From the NCBI GenBank assembly GCA_964607965.1, contig CAZSMH010000002.1, forward strand, positions 1-51,742: a stretch of 51,742 nucleotides of DNA, written 5' to 3'. Numbering within the stretch: position 1 is the stretch's first letter; every line of letters begins with the position of its first letter. Positions 1-8,539 of the stretch are shown here, one piece after another. A program made the position numbers and the translations under genes. The notes beneath the pieces are model-generated. The model did no database searches. It was not told where the DNA came from and worked only from the letters and a program-made list of their open reading frames with translations. Source of the DNA: SZUA-584 sp964607965. Lineage in GTDB: Bacteria; Bacillota; Clostridia; Christensenellales; SZUA-584.

Positions 1-763
<763 letters not shown>

Positions 764-764
<1 letters not shown>

Positions 765-1612
765 TGAAACAACAACGTCTCGGTAAAGGGTTAGGGGCAC
801 TTATCGGAGAAGGACCTAAAACATCCGAATCTGCAACAGGTCTTGCTATGATTGACGTAAACGATATTGACCCTAATAGTCTTCAGCCAAGAAAGCATTT
901 TGACAACGAAAAACTTTCGGAGCTTGCACAGTCAATAAAAGCATATGGTATCGTACAGCCTATCATTGTGCAAAAAGAAGGATCGCGTTATACAATTGTC
1001 GCGGGAGAGCGGCGGTATCGGGCTGCACGCCTGGCAGGTTTGACAAACGTTCCGGTAGTAATTAAAGAATGCTCAAAGGCGGAACTGATGGAGGTTTCTC
1101 TTGTTGAGAACCTTCAGCGCGAGGATTTAAATCCGATTGAAGAAGCGGAAGCGATGCGTATGCTTATGAGTGAGTATAATCTGACACAAGAGCAGCTCTC
1201 CGCAAGGCTTGGCAAATCAAGAAGCTCAATAGCAAATACGCTGCGTCTTATAACCTTGCCAGATAATATACGCTCGATGATAGTAACGGGTTTAATTTCA
1301 AGCGGACATGCGCGGTGTCTATTATCGCTCGAAAGCGATGAGGAAAAGCAGAAACTAGCCAACCGCATTATAAAACAGAGGCTTTCAGTACGCGCTGCCG
1401 AACAGATAATAAAATCTTTAGGCGATAACCGGAAAGAAAAGAAAATATCAAGCAAGCAGCCGGAAATTGAGTCGGCAGAAAAAAGCCTAACTGCTGCTCT
1501 TGGCACTAAAGTTCAAATATCTGGAGACTTAAAGTCGGGAAAAATAATTCTTGCATATTACAACAAAGAACAGCTCAATGCGTTATTCGATTTTTTAATA
1601 ACATGCAATTAA
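764..1612 (+). CDS. parB: ParB/Spo0J family chromosome partitioning protein
   Basis: ParB is a CTP-dependent DNA clamp that loads at parS and spreads along DNA to recruit SMC and ParA. The 282-residue protein starts with a short basic ParA-stimulating peptide (KQQRLGKGLGALI), followed by the N-terminal CTPase domain with the signature GERRYRAARLAG near residues 83-94, a helix-turn-helix around residues 145-165 (LTQEQLSARLGKSRSSIANT) that reads parS, and a short dimerisation domain at the C terminus. It overlaps parA by one base and its own target, two perfect parS palindromes, begins 10 bases after its stop codon. Length and architecture are normal. Confidence 0.97.
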
Positions 1613-1621
1613 GCTGATGAA

Positions 1622-1637
1622 TGTTTCACGTGAAACA
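1622..1637. promoter_or_regulatory. parS site 1
   Basis: A perfect 16-bp palindrome, TGTTTCACGTGAAACA, equal to the Bacillus/Clostridia parS consensus. It sits just after parB in the convergent gap to the CvpA-like gene. Confidence 0.96.
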
Positions 1638-1644
1638 AAATAAT

Positions 1645-1660
1645 TGTTTCACGTGAAACA
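1645..1660. promoter_or_regulatory. parS site 2
   Basis: A second perfect copy of the same 16-bp palindrome, TGTTTCACGTGAAACA, 7 bp after the first (23 bp between centres). It ends two bases before the stop codon of the convergent CvpA-like gene. Either palindrome could also fold in RNA, so a secondary role in ending convergent transcripts is possible. Confidence 0.96.
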
Positions 1661-1662
1661 TA

Positions 1663-2370
1663 TTAAACTACAGTCCTTATAAAATGCCAGAAAAAATTAT
1701 TTTCACTTAAGAAAACTGCTATATCTGAACCCTTATAATATTCTGTGATTTGCTGAACGGGCAATACAAGTATTATAACCGGTATTACAGACGCGATTAG
1801 AAAGCAAAACAAAAACCCTCTTATTGATCCGAAAAGTGCGCCCATAGAACGGTTGTATTGCCGAAGCTCAGGAAGCTGGACCGTATAGTTGACAGCTCCG
1901 AGTACAAAAGAAAATATAACACGGGCCAATAAAAATATTATAATAAAAGAAATAAGGTTAATCACTGCCGACACAAGAGTTAAGTTGAAATATTCCCCGA
2001 GTGTGGTTGCTCCCTGTGCGGCAAATGCTTTTGATTCAACATTTTGTCGTATAAGAGTTAAAAAAGGTTCAGACAAATTGGAAGTTGATAATACTTCGTT
2101 TAACTGGTTTTCGGATATTCTGTCAACGAGCAGCCGAGTATTTTCAAATGAAGCGATTTTCTCAGCGCCCTCCGTGTAGTAAACAAAATAATCATACATT
2201 GTATGATTATTTTTTATTGCAGCAGACATTACAGGATAAAAAAGGTACGATGTAATAAGGGAAATAAAAAACGCACCAAGGCTTAAAGCAGAGTGTAAAA
2301 ATCCGCGGTGAACACCTTCAAGGATAATGACTGCGATAATCAGCAGAAAAAATATATTAATCAGATTCAC
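1663..2370 (-). CDS. CvpA family membrane protein
   Basis: A 235-residue integral membrane protein with about four hydrophobic segments (near residues 4-20, 28-48, 130-155 and 180-203). The N-terminal pattern, a first helix followed by EGVHRGFLHSALSLGAF, matches the CvpA / colicin V production family, whose members are linked to membrane or cell-wall homeostasis without a settled biochemical function. The GTG start is chosen because GGAGG lies 7 bases upstream. It is the last gene of a three-gene minus-strand run with a lipid kinase and a DUF5711 protein; CvpA next to DUF5711 suggests a shared envelope role (inference). Confidence 0.8.
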   Translation of the reverse strand: MNLINIFFLLIIAVIILEGVHRGFLHSALSLGAFFISLITSYLFYPVMSAAIKNNHTMYDYFVYYTEGAEKIASFENTRLLVDRISENQLNEVLSTSNLSEPFLTLIRQNVESKAFAAQGATTLGEYFNLTLVSAVINLISFIIIFLLARVIFSFVLGAVNYTVQLPELRQYNRSMGALFGSIRGFLFCFLIASVIPVIILVLPVQQITEYYKGSDIAVFLSENNFFWHFIRTVV

Positions 2371-2391
2371 GTCAAAACCTCCAATAGGGCA

Positions 2392-3501
2392 TTACGGCAA
2401 AGGCATAATATAAACATCGCTGTCCTTTGTGATGAACACATAATTTCCGAATGCACGTTTTACACTGTTTATTTCAAAAGAAAAAGAATATGTTCTTTCG
2501 TATTTGCCGTCAACAGTATATACGAAAATATTTTTATTTGCAAAGCAATATATTTTATCCTTGCCATGAATTATATCGAAAATATCAGGAGGAAGATTGA
2601 TAGACACTTCGCTCCCAGAGCCTTTAATTATACGCGCTATATCAATTGCACCTTCGTTTTGGGCAGGTATAAATACAAACCTCGGATCAGGCAGCCTGCA
2701 TATATCATTGAGCAGCCATCCATAAACCATTACGGATTTATCATCCGAACTTAGAAAAGAATTATACACTGTCAGACGGTTTGTTCCGACAGCATAAATA
2801 TATTCTCCAATGATATGCAGCCTGCTTACAAGCTGGTCTTTTAACTCCTTTATGCCTGTCATAGACTGTGTTTCGGGACGGTAAGTTGATATTAGCGATA
2901 TAGGTACGCTTCCCGAAACATCAAGCTTAAGTAAATAAAGGCTGCTGCTTTCTGCATCAAACCCATAATCAAGTATATAATCATCGGTTACCTCAATCTT
3001 GAACAGTTCGTTCCCGTTTAAATCAAATATTAGAATATAGGCCGGAGATTGTTCAACCTGTTCTTGGCGGACATATACTGCAATTTTATTTTTACCGGCT
3101 CGTGCAGAAAGAATAGTACTGTCTAGCTGTCTTGAAAAGCGGTGCTGTCCTTGCGAATTTACCACCTGTATCACAGAGCTGCTGTTGGCTATTATAATAT
3201 CGTCGTTATATGTAAGCTCAAGTCCGCTTGAAAACAAACCAAGCTGCCAAACGATGTTAGCGGAAAGATCAAGACAGGTCAGATATTCCTGATCTAAATA
3301 TACAATATTTTGTCCCATACCAAAACACTTAACATTTGATGCAAAAGGAAGTTTTATCATTGTATCGGATATTTCCCTGCCTTTTGTAAGCACCATAAAT
3401 AACCCGACAATAAAAATAATAATAGATATAACAACTATAATTAAAAAAGCAAGTTTCTTTTTTTGTATCCGCTTTTTCTTATTTTTTTTATATATATCCA
3501 T
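2392..3501 (-). CDS. DUF5711-type membrane-anchored beta-propeller-like protein
   Basis: A 369-residue protein with a very basic N terminus (KKNKKKRIQKKK), one transmembrane helix at about residues 17-39, and an extracytoplasmic domain rich in repeated beta strands. The repeated pattern of hydrophobic strands ending in D/N-G turns (for example YLDQEYLTCLDLSANIVW, IVVNSQGQHRFSRQ-like and FDLNGNELFKIEV units) resembles a degenerate beta-propeller, as in the DUF5711 family of Clostridia. The ATG start has GAGG five bases upstream. The molecular function is unknown; position between a lipid kinase and CvpA points to the cell envelope. Confidence 0.7.
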   Translation of the reverse strand: MDIYKKNKKKRIQKKKLAFLIIVVISIIIFIVGLFMVLTKGREISDTMIKLPFASNVKCFGMGQNIVYLDQEYLTCLDLSANIVWQLGLFSSGLELTYNDDIIIANSSSVIQVVNSQGQHRFSRQLDSTILSARAGKNKIAVYVRQEQVEQSPAYILIFDLNGNELFKIEVTDDYILDYGFDAESSSLYLLKLDVSGSVPISLISTYRPETQSMTGIKELKDQLVSRLHIIGEYIYAVGTNRLTVYNSFLSSDDKSVMVYGWLLNDICRLPDPRFVFIPAQNEGAIDIARIIKGSGSEVSINLPPDIFDIIHGKDKIYCFANKNIFVYTVDGKYERTYSFSFEINSVKRAFGNYVFITKDSDVYIMPLP

Positions 3502-3533
3502 TACAACCTCGCAAAAAGCTTTTTGATAGTGTA

Positions 3534-3542
3534 ATTATATCA
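3534..3542 (-). promoter_or_regulatory. Extended -10 promoter for the DUF5711-cvpA pair
   Basis: On the minus strand this reads TGATATAAT, a perfect extended -10 (TGnTATAAT) about 33 bases before the DUF5711 start. There is no good -35 box at 17 bp, which is typical of extended -10 promoters. Confidence 0.55.
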
Positions 3543-3607
3543 TACAGCAAAAAAAAGGCGGAATATGTTTAATAACACGATATTAATAATAAGTTTATTA
3601 ATAATAA

Positions 3608-4480
3608 TTATTGCGGACAAAAAATATTAAGTGCCGATGTTTTGACGGCAAGTGTTTTTGGCGTTTGTCCGTAGATTTCACCATCAATATTAAATTCCTG
3701 CTGATTATCGCAATCAATTGTTATTTCACTGCATTTAAACTCTTCAGCTACTGATATTTTGTCTATTTGCCCCTTTTTAAGCCTTGGGAGTTCAAACAAT
3801 ATGCGCCATTTTGCTACCCGGTTTAGTATTAACACATTAAAAAGGCCGTCCTGTACGCAAGCGTTTGGCGCAACATAAAGGCCTCCGCCGTAACACTTGC
3901 CGTTTGCTACTGCAATAAGCAGAACGTCCCGTGTAAAATTCTGACCGTTTGCTGTTATGTATAATTTTATGCTCTTGTATTTTAATATTGACATAACAAT
4001 GCCTAAAAAGTATGCAAGACCTCCTGTAAAAAATTTTCTGACCTTTTGCGTATTATGTAAAACATTTACGTCAAAACCTGTACCGGCAACATTGAGGAAC
4101 GGCTGATCTCCGAGGATACCGATGTCTACCATTTTTGTATTTCCCGAAAGTATTATTTTAAGCGCACTTAATATATCCTTTGGAACGCCGACAGACTGGC
4201 GAAAATCATTTCCTGTGCCCGCAGGTATAATGCCGAGTTTTTCATCTGAACCGGATAATTCTCCGGCAATCTCGAGAAGAGTGCCGTCTCCGCCGACAGA
4301 TATTATACCGTCATAATGTTTGCCTATGGCTTCCCTGGCCAGCATAACAGCGTGGCGTTTATATTCGGTTTGCACATCCTTATATTCGATACCGTTTTCT
4401 TTAAGATAAGTAGTAACAATATTCATGGCTTTATAGGAGCGTCCTGCTCCTGCGGTAGGATTAAATATTATGTAAAACAT
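3608..4480 (-). CDS. Diacylglycerol kinase / YegS-BmrU family lipid kinase
   Basis: A member of the diacylglycerol kinase catalytic domain superfamily, which phosphorylates diacylglycerol or related lipids at the inner membrane face and feeds phospholipid recycling. Visible are the N-terminal FNPTAGAG, the nucleotide-binding GGDGTLLEI and the following PAGTGNDFRQSVG (about residues 65-100), then the C-terminal beta-sandwich with FNIDGE. The length of 290 residues is normal. An ATG two codons upstream is only one base from the GGAG, so the ATG at 4480 (seven bases from GGAG) is the better start. It is the first gene of a minus-strand run with DUF5711 and CvpA, but about 105 bases with a separate promoter lie between. 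Confidence 0.88.
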   Translation of the reverse strand: MFYIIFNPTAGAGRSYKAMNIVTTYLKENGIEYKDVQTEYKRHAVMLAREAIGKHYDGIISVGGDGTLLEIAGELSGSDEKLGIIPAGTGNDFRQSVGVPKDILSALKIILSGNTKMVDIGILGDQPFLNVAGTGFDVNVLHNTQKVRKFFTGGLAYFLGIVMSILKYKSIKLYITANGQNFTRDVLLIAVANGKCYGGGLYVAPNACVQDGLFNVLILNRVAKWRILFELPRLKKGQIDKISVAEEFKCSEITIDCDNQQEFNIDGEIYGQTPKTLAVKTSALNIFCPQ

Positions 4481-4617
4481 AAACATGCTCCTTATGATGT
4501 TGATAACATTCTACAAAAAAATACATAGATTGTACAGTGTATTATTGAGGCATTTGATTTGTATTGTGGATAAAATGTAGTTGTGGTATATTGGTTAATA
4601 AACAAGGGGTGATATTT

Positions 4618-5229
4618 TTGTCTCCGACCTGGGGAGTAGTGTTGCGATTTCTGTGGTACTTTTTTTCCCGATTAATTCTTATAGCGCTTATAATCGGTCT
4701 TGTTTTGTTATCCTTTTTTGCAGCCATGGATTATATGAATGTTCAGGTACTCATAAAAGACGGTTTAAATCTTAGAGCCGATGTGGTTATTAAGGGAAAC
4801 GATCCTACGGCGCTTATAAAAGTGTTTTCCAAGAATTTTCTTGAACACGATATGTTGCTTAATACAGATGCATACAGGCCTTATATAGTATCAAGTTATG
4901 AACATAATGTTAAAACCGGATTCGCGGTTATTCTTCCATGGCATAATACCGTTAAACTGCGTGTTACGGAAGAAATAACAAAAATCAGGGGGGAGTTATA
5001 TGTTATTGCAGACCAGACGGTAGAATTAAACGAAACGCCGCCTGAGTGGGATAACGCTGTATATGATATAACCCTTATGCGTTTTGAGGACAACTGGCGT
5101 ATTGCTTCTCTTGAACTTGTAGAAATGCTGCCAAAACCGCCCCCTGCACCCGACCCAACGTTGACGCCTGTTTTAGAACCTGTTTCAACAGATTTAATAA
5201 TTAATAGTGAGGAGATAATCGAAGATTGA
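4618..5229 (+). CDS. Membrane-anchored protein of unknown function
   Basis: I do not recognise this 203-residue protein. It has one N-terminal transmembrane helix (about residues 8-36, with FLWYFFSRLILIALIIGLVL) and an extracytoplasmic domain of mixed alpha/beta character resembling the NTF2-like or DUF-type sensor domains that take the shape ...ALIKVFSKNFLEHD...YRPYIVSSYEH...WRIASLEL; it ends in a proline-rich tail (PKPPPAPDPTLTP). The TTG start is chosen because AAGGGGTG lies six to seven bases upstream; a longer frame exists but has no ribosome-binding site. Its stop codon overlaps the dusB start as TTGA, so the two are probably translationally coupled. An accessory envelope role is a guess. 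Confidence 0.7.
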   Translation: MSPTWGVVLRFLWYFFSRLILIALIIGLVLLSFFAAMDYMNVQVLIKDGLNLRADVVIKGNDPTALIKVFSKNFLEHDMLLNTDAYRPYIVSSYEHNVKTGFAVILPWHNTVKLRVTEEITKIRGELYVIADQTVELNETPPEWDNAVYDITLMRFEDNWRIASLELVEMLPKPPPAPDPTLTPVLEPVSTDLIINSEEIIED

Positions 5230-6176
5230 TTATTTCCGGAGTATTTCTCGCGCCGATGGCGGGCATAACTGATGCTGCCTTCCGTCACGTATGTATTGAA
5301 CAAGGCGCGAAGTTTTGTTATACAGAAATGGTAAGTGCAAAGGGGTTGGAGTTTGGTTCAAAAAAAACTGCTTCGCTTTTGCGTTTTGCGAAAAATGAAC
5401 GGCATCTGGGCGTACAGCTGTTTTCAAGCGATTCATATTCCCTTGCAGTGTGCATAGAACTGTTATCGGAAACGTATGGCAGCCGCATAGCGTTATTCGA
5501 TATTAACATGGGGTGCCCTGCTCCGAAAATTACCGGGAATGAGGAAGGCTGTGCTCTTATGAAAAATCCAGGTCTGGCCATGCAGCTGATTAAAACTGCA
5601 GCTGCTGCATCAAAAACGCCTGTTACTGTAAAATTTAGAAAAGGATGGGACGAAAACAGTATAAATGCAGTGGAATTTGCGCAAATGGCAGAGCAGGCCG
5701 GAGCCAGTGCGGTAACAGTACATGGACGTACCCGGCAGCAATTTTACAGCGGCAAGGCTGATATTCGTATAATTGAGAATGTAAAAAAAGCTATTGGCAT
5801 ACCCGTTATAGGAAGCGGTGATGTTTTTTCCGCATTTGACGCATGCGAAATGTTTAATAAAACCGGCTGCGATGCTGTTATGGTTGCGCGAGGAGCATTA
5901 GGGTATCCTTTTATATTCCGGGAAATACAACGCTATATGCAAACGGGAGAAATAATACCTGCGACAATAAAGGAGAGGGCACAAATGCTTTTGCGACAGG
6001 CAAGCCTTTGCTGCGAATATAAAGGTGAACCGCTTGCAATGCGGCAAATAAGAAAACACGCTTCATGGTATTTTAAAGGCCTGCCGGGAGCATCAAGACT
6101 TCGTGAGGCTGCAGTGCGCATTTGCACTTTAAGCGATTTACAAAAGCTGTTGTTGCCATTACTAAATGACCAGTAA
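5226..6176 (+). CDS. dusB: tRNA-dihydrouridine synthase, DusB-like
   Basis: Flavin-dependent reductase that converts specific uridines to dihydrouridine in tRNA using NADPH. The 316-residue protein shows the FMN-barrel start FLAPMAGITDAAFRH, the catalytic-cysteine block NMGCPAPKITGNEEGCALM (about residues 91-109), VKFRKGWD, VHGRTRQQFYSGKAD and the FMN-phosphate loop GSGDVFSA ... MVARGALGYPFIF. The C-terminal helical tRNA-binding domain is complete. It begins with TTG overlapping the previous stop codon (TTGA), downstream of a GAGGAG. DusB-type enzymes often lie near the origin in Firmicutes; the exact Dus subclass is inferred from overall similarity. Confidence 0.93.
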   Translation: MIISGVFLAPMAGITDAAFRHVCIEQGAKFCYTEMVSAKGLEFGSKKTASLLRFAKNERHLGVQLFSSDSYSLAVCIELLSETYGSRIALFDINMGCPAPKITGNEEGCALMKNPGLAMQLIKTAAAASKTPVTVKFRKGWDENSINAVEFAQMAEQAGASAVTVHGRTRQQFYSGKADIRIIENVKKAIGIPVIGSGDVFSAFDACEMFNKTGCDAVMVARGALGYPFIFREIQRYMQTGEIIPATIKERAQMLLRQASLCCEYKGEPLAMRQIRKHASWYFKGLPGASRLREAAVRICTLSDLQKLLLPLLNDQ

Positions 6177-6235
6177 ACCTTATATGTGATTACCAAATGG
6201 AAAACAATAGTAATTACCAACGATAAATCTGTATG

Positions 6236-6264
6236 TTGAAAAAAAAAAAGATTTATATTATAGT
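6236..6264 (+). promoter_or_regulatory. Sigma-A promoter for mreB
   Basis: TTGAAA at 6236-6241 and TATAGT at 6259-6264 are separated by 17 bp, followed by a leader of about 55 bases and the mreB ribosome-binding site AAGGGG at 6310-6315. Confidence 0.65.
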
Positions 6265-6325
6265 ATATATTAGTCTGCATATAAAAACGGATATAGAAAT
6301 TACAATCTGAAGGGGCTTGGATACA

Positions 6326-7369
6326 ATGGGAATGTTTGAGTTTAATGATATAGGGTTGGATCTGGGTACAGCAAGCGTACTTGTGTATGTAAAAGGAAAA
6401 GGAATTGTACTTCGCGAGCCCTCGGTAGTTGCAGTAAACAGAAATACCGGGGAAATTATTGCCATAGGCGAGGAAGCCCGCGTTATGCTCGGCAGAACAC
6501 CGGGCAATATAGTAGCGGTAAGACCGCTTCGCAACGGCGTAATTTCCAACTTCCATGATACAGAACGTATGCTGCGTTATTTTTTACGCAAAGTTATCGG
6601 CCGGCGGCTCTTTTTTAAACCCCGGGTAATTGTCTGTGTTCCTTCGGGTGTTACCGAAGTGGAACGGCGTTCAGTAATTGAAGCCACAGAGGAAGCAGGT
6701 GCGCGTCATACCGGTCTTATAGAAGAACCTATGGCTGCAGCTATTGGCTCAGGCATTGATGTATCGGCTCCTTATGGAAATATGGTCGTTGATATAGGCG
6801 GCGGTACGACTGATGTTGCGGTTATATCGCTTGGGGGCATTGTTTTGAGTGATTCTGTCAAGATAGCCGGTGATAAATTTGACGAAGCTATACTTCGTTA
6901 TATGAAAAAGAAACATAATATGCTTATAGGCGATAGGACGGCTGAAGAAATAAAAATAAACATAGGTTCCGCATTTCCGCGTAAGGAGCAGATTTATATG
7001 GAGGTTGCGGGACGAAACCTTATATCCGGACTCCCGAAGGTTGTAACCATAAGCTCAAATGAAACAATTGAGGCTCTTGAAGAGCCGCTTAATGCTATGA
7101 TGGAAACTCTTCACGGGGTGCTTGAACGTATTCCGCCGGAACTGGCCTCGGATATCGCGGAAAACGGAATATGTATGACAGGTGGCGGTTCTTTACTGTA
7201 CGGGCTGGACAGGCTGCTTAGCGAAAAAACCGGAATTCCCTGTTATGTAGCGGAGGATGCCGTATCATGTGTTGCTATCGGGACAGGGCTTGCGCTTGAT
7301 AATATGGAATATTATGCGAACGGCACTGTATACGATTACCGAAAAGGCGATTATTATAACAATTACTGA
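6326..7369 (+). CDS. mreB: Rod-shape-determining actin homologue MreB/Mbl
   Basis: Bacterial actin that forms membrane-associated filaments and orients lateral cell-wall synthesis. Residues follow the family closely: DIGLDLGTASVLVYVKGKG (phosphate-1), FKPRVIVCVPSGVTEVERR, EEPMAAAIGSGIDV, VVDIGGGTTDVAVISLGG (phosphate-2) and MTGGGSLLYGLDRLL (adenosine motif). The length of 347 residues is normal. The ATG at 6326 is ten bases after AAGGGG; a TTG three codons earlier is too close to that site. The gene stands without mreC/mreD, as is common for Mbl or MreBH paralogues, so it may be mbl rather than mreB. An LCP cell-wall gene follows 37 bases later. Confidence 0.94.
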   Translation: MGMFEFNDIGLDLGTASVLVYVKGKGIVLREPSVVAVNRNTGEIIAIGEEARVMLGRTPGNIVAVRPLRNGVISNFHDTERMLRYFLRKVIGRRLFFKPRVIVCVPSGVTEVERRSVIEATEEAGARHTGLIEEPMAAAIGSGIDVSAPYGNMVVDIGGGTTDVAVISLGGIVLSDSVKIAGDKFDEAILRYMKKKHNMLIGDRTAEEIKINIGSAFPRKEQIYMEVAGRNLISGLPKVVTISSNETIEALEEPLNAMMETLHGVLERIPPELASDIAENGICMTGGGSLLYGLDRLLSEKTGIPCYVAEDAVSCVAIGTGLALDNMEYYANGTVYDYRKGDYYNNY

Positions 7370-7406
7370 TTTGGTAAGTTTAGGTTGAATAAAAGGAAGT
7401 AATCTG

Positions 7407-8507
7407 TTGCAAATACAAGTTCCCGACGTTAAAAAGACTAATCATAAAAATGCAAACAGAAAAGCAATTTCAGCATTATTGAGTGTGCTTACTGTTCTTA
7501 TAATAGGCGCAGCGGTTGTTGGAATACTTTTAAGTATGCGTATAAAAAGCAGCGGCTACGAGTCTCTTTTCAATAATCCGAAAATTATTATTACTGAAAA
7601 TACGGAAGGTCAAGCTGATCCTGACAGCATTGAAACTCCTGTTTTTAAAACAATCAGCTATAACGGCAAGACATATATGAGAAATGAAGGCATTGTTAAT
7701 CTTCTGTTTCTTGGAATAGATTCTGATGCGGTACGACGTAAAAATAATAAAGGTTACAGAAGCGATATGGTGATGGTATGTGCGGTTGATACCGTTGAGG
7801 AAACAGCAACGTTGATTTCTATACCGCGCGACACTTATACGACAATGTATAAGATTGATAGTTCGGGTGCCATTAAAAGTACTGTGCAGGCAAAGATTAA
7901 TGCAGCATACGCTTACGGCGGCAGCAAAGAATACCGACCTGCTAATTCAATGAATTGCGTACAGATGTTTTTGCAGCGTGAATGCGAGCTTACGGAACCT
8001 TTAGGCTTCACACTTGATATACCCGTCGGTTTTTATGCAAGCATAGATATGGACGGTATTACAAAGGTGGCTTCTGCCGTAGGAGGCGTAGAGGTTAAGC
8101 TAGATGCTAATATACCCGGAGTTGGCGGAAAAGGCGAGACGGTGCTGCTAAAAGGCAGCGCAGCCGAAGAATATATACGCAATAGGCACGATACTGCAGG
8201 GGGAGATATAACAAGGGCTGCCCGTCAGCGAACATTTATGATTGCGCTTGCTAAGAAGATAAAAAACATGGGAGAAGTGAACATAATTCTTTCGCTGTAT
8301 GATGAACTGCAAAAATATGTTAATACAAATCTTAATACAGACAATATGCTCGATTTTGCCAAGCTGCTCAAGAAAGTAAAAATCGATGAAATCAGGCAAA
8401 TTTCAATTCCCGGTGAATCTAAAAGAATAGACGGTTCTTCAGTGATTATACACGACGAAAAAGAAACGCTGGAATTATTGCTCGATGTTTACTACAAAGA
8501 AGCATAA
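7407..8507 (+). CDS. LytR-CpsA-Psr (LCP) family cell-wall glycopolymer ligase
   Basis: LCP enzymes transfer undecaprenyl-linked glycopolymers (teichoic acid or capsule) to peptidoglycan outside the membrane. The 366-residue protein has a basic cytoplasmic start, one transmembrane helix at about residues 20-45, then the LCP domain: NLLFLGID (residues 98-105), RSDMVMVCAVDTV, LISIPRDTYTTM, KINAAYAYGG, and the arginine-rich end IRNRHDTAGGDITRAARQRTF. These include the aspartate and arginines that bind the pyrophosphate. The TTG start is seven bases after AAAGGAAGT. It lies 37 bases after mreB, so growth-zone coupling of MreB and glycopolymer attachment is plausible. Confidence 0.92.
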   Translation: MQIQVPDVKKTNHKNANRKAISALLSVLTVLIIGAAVVGILLSMRIKSSGYESLFNNPKIIITENTEGQADPDSIETPVFKTISYNGKTYMRNEGIVNLLFLGIDSDAVRRKNNKGYRSDMVMVCAVDTVEETATLISIPRDTYTTMYKIDSSGAIKSTVQAKINAAYAYGGSKEYRPANSMNCVQMFLQRECELTEPLGFTLDIPVGFYASIDMDGITKVASAVGGVEVKLDANIPGVGGKGETVLLKGSAAEEYIRNRHDTAGGDITRAARQRTFMIALAKKIKNMGEVNIILSLYDELQKYVNTNLNTDNMLDFAKLLKKVKIDEIRQISIPGESKRIDGSSVIIHDEKETLELLLDVYYKEA

Positions 8508-8539
8508 AAAGTCGTAAAGCCTTTTTGGACATTTATCAG

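Noticed and set aside
4565..4573. A perfect DnaA box (TGTGGATAA, reverse of TTATCCACA) in the gap between the lipid kinase and the membrane protein
   Set aside because: It is single; no cluster of boxes or AT-rich unwinding element accompanies it, so it is not evidence of oriC. Another copy at about 15823 is within gyrB coding sequence.
8508..8539. Hairpin between the LCP gene and nadE
   Set aside because: Only a five-base A/T stem with a long loop; not strong enough to call a terminator.
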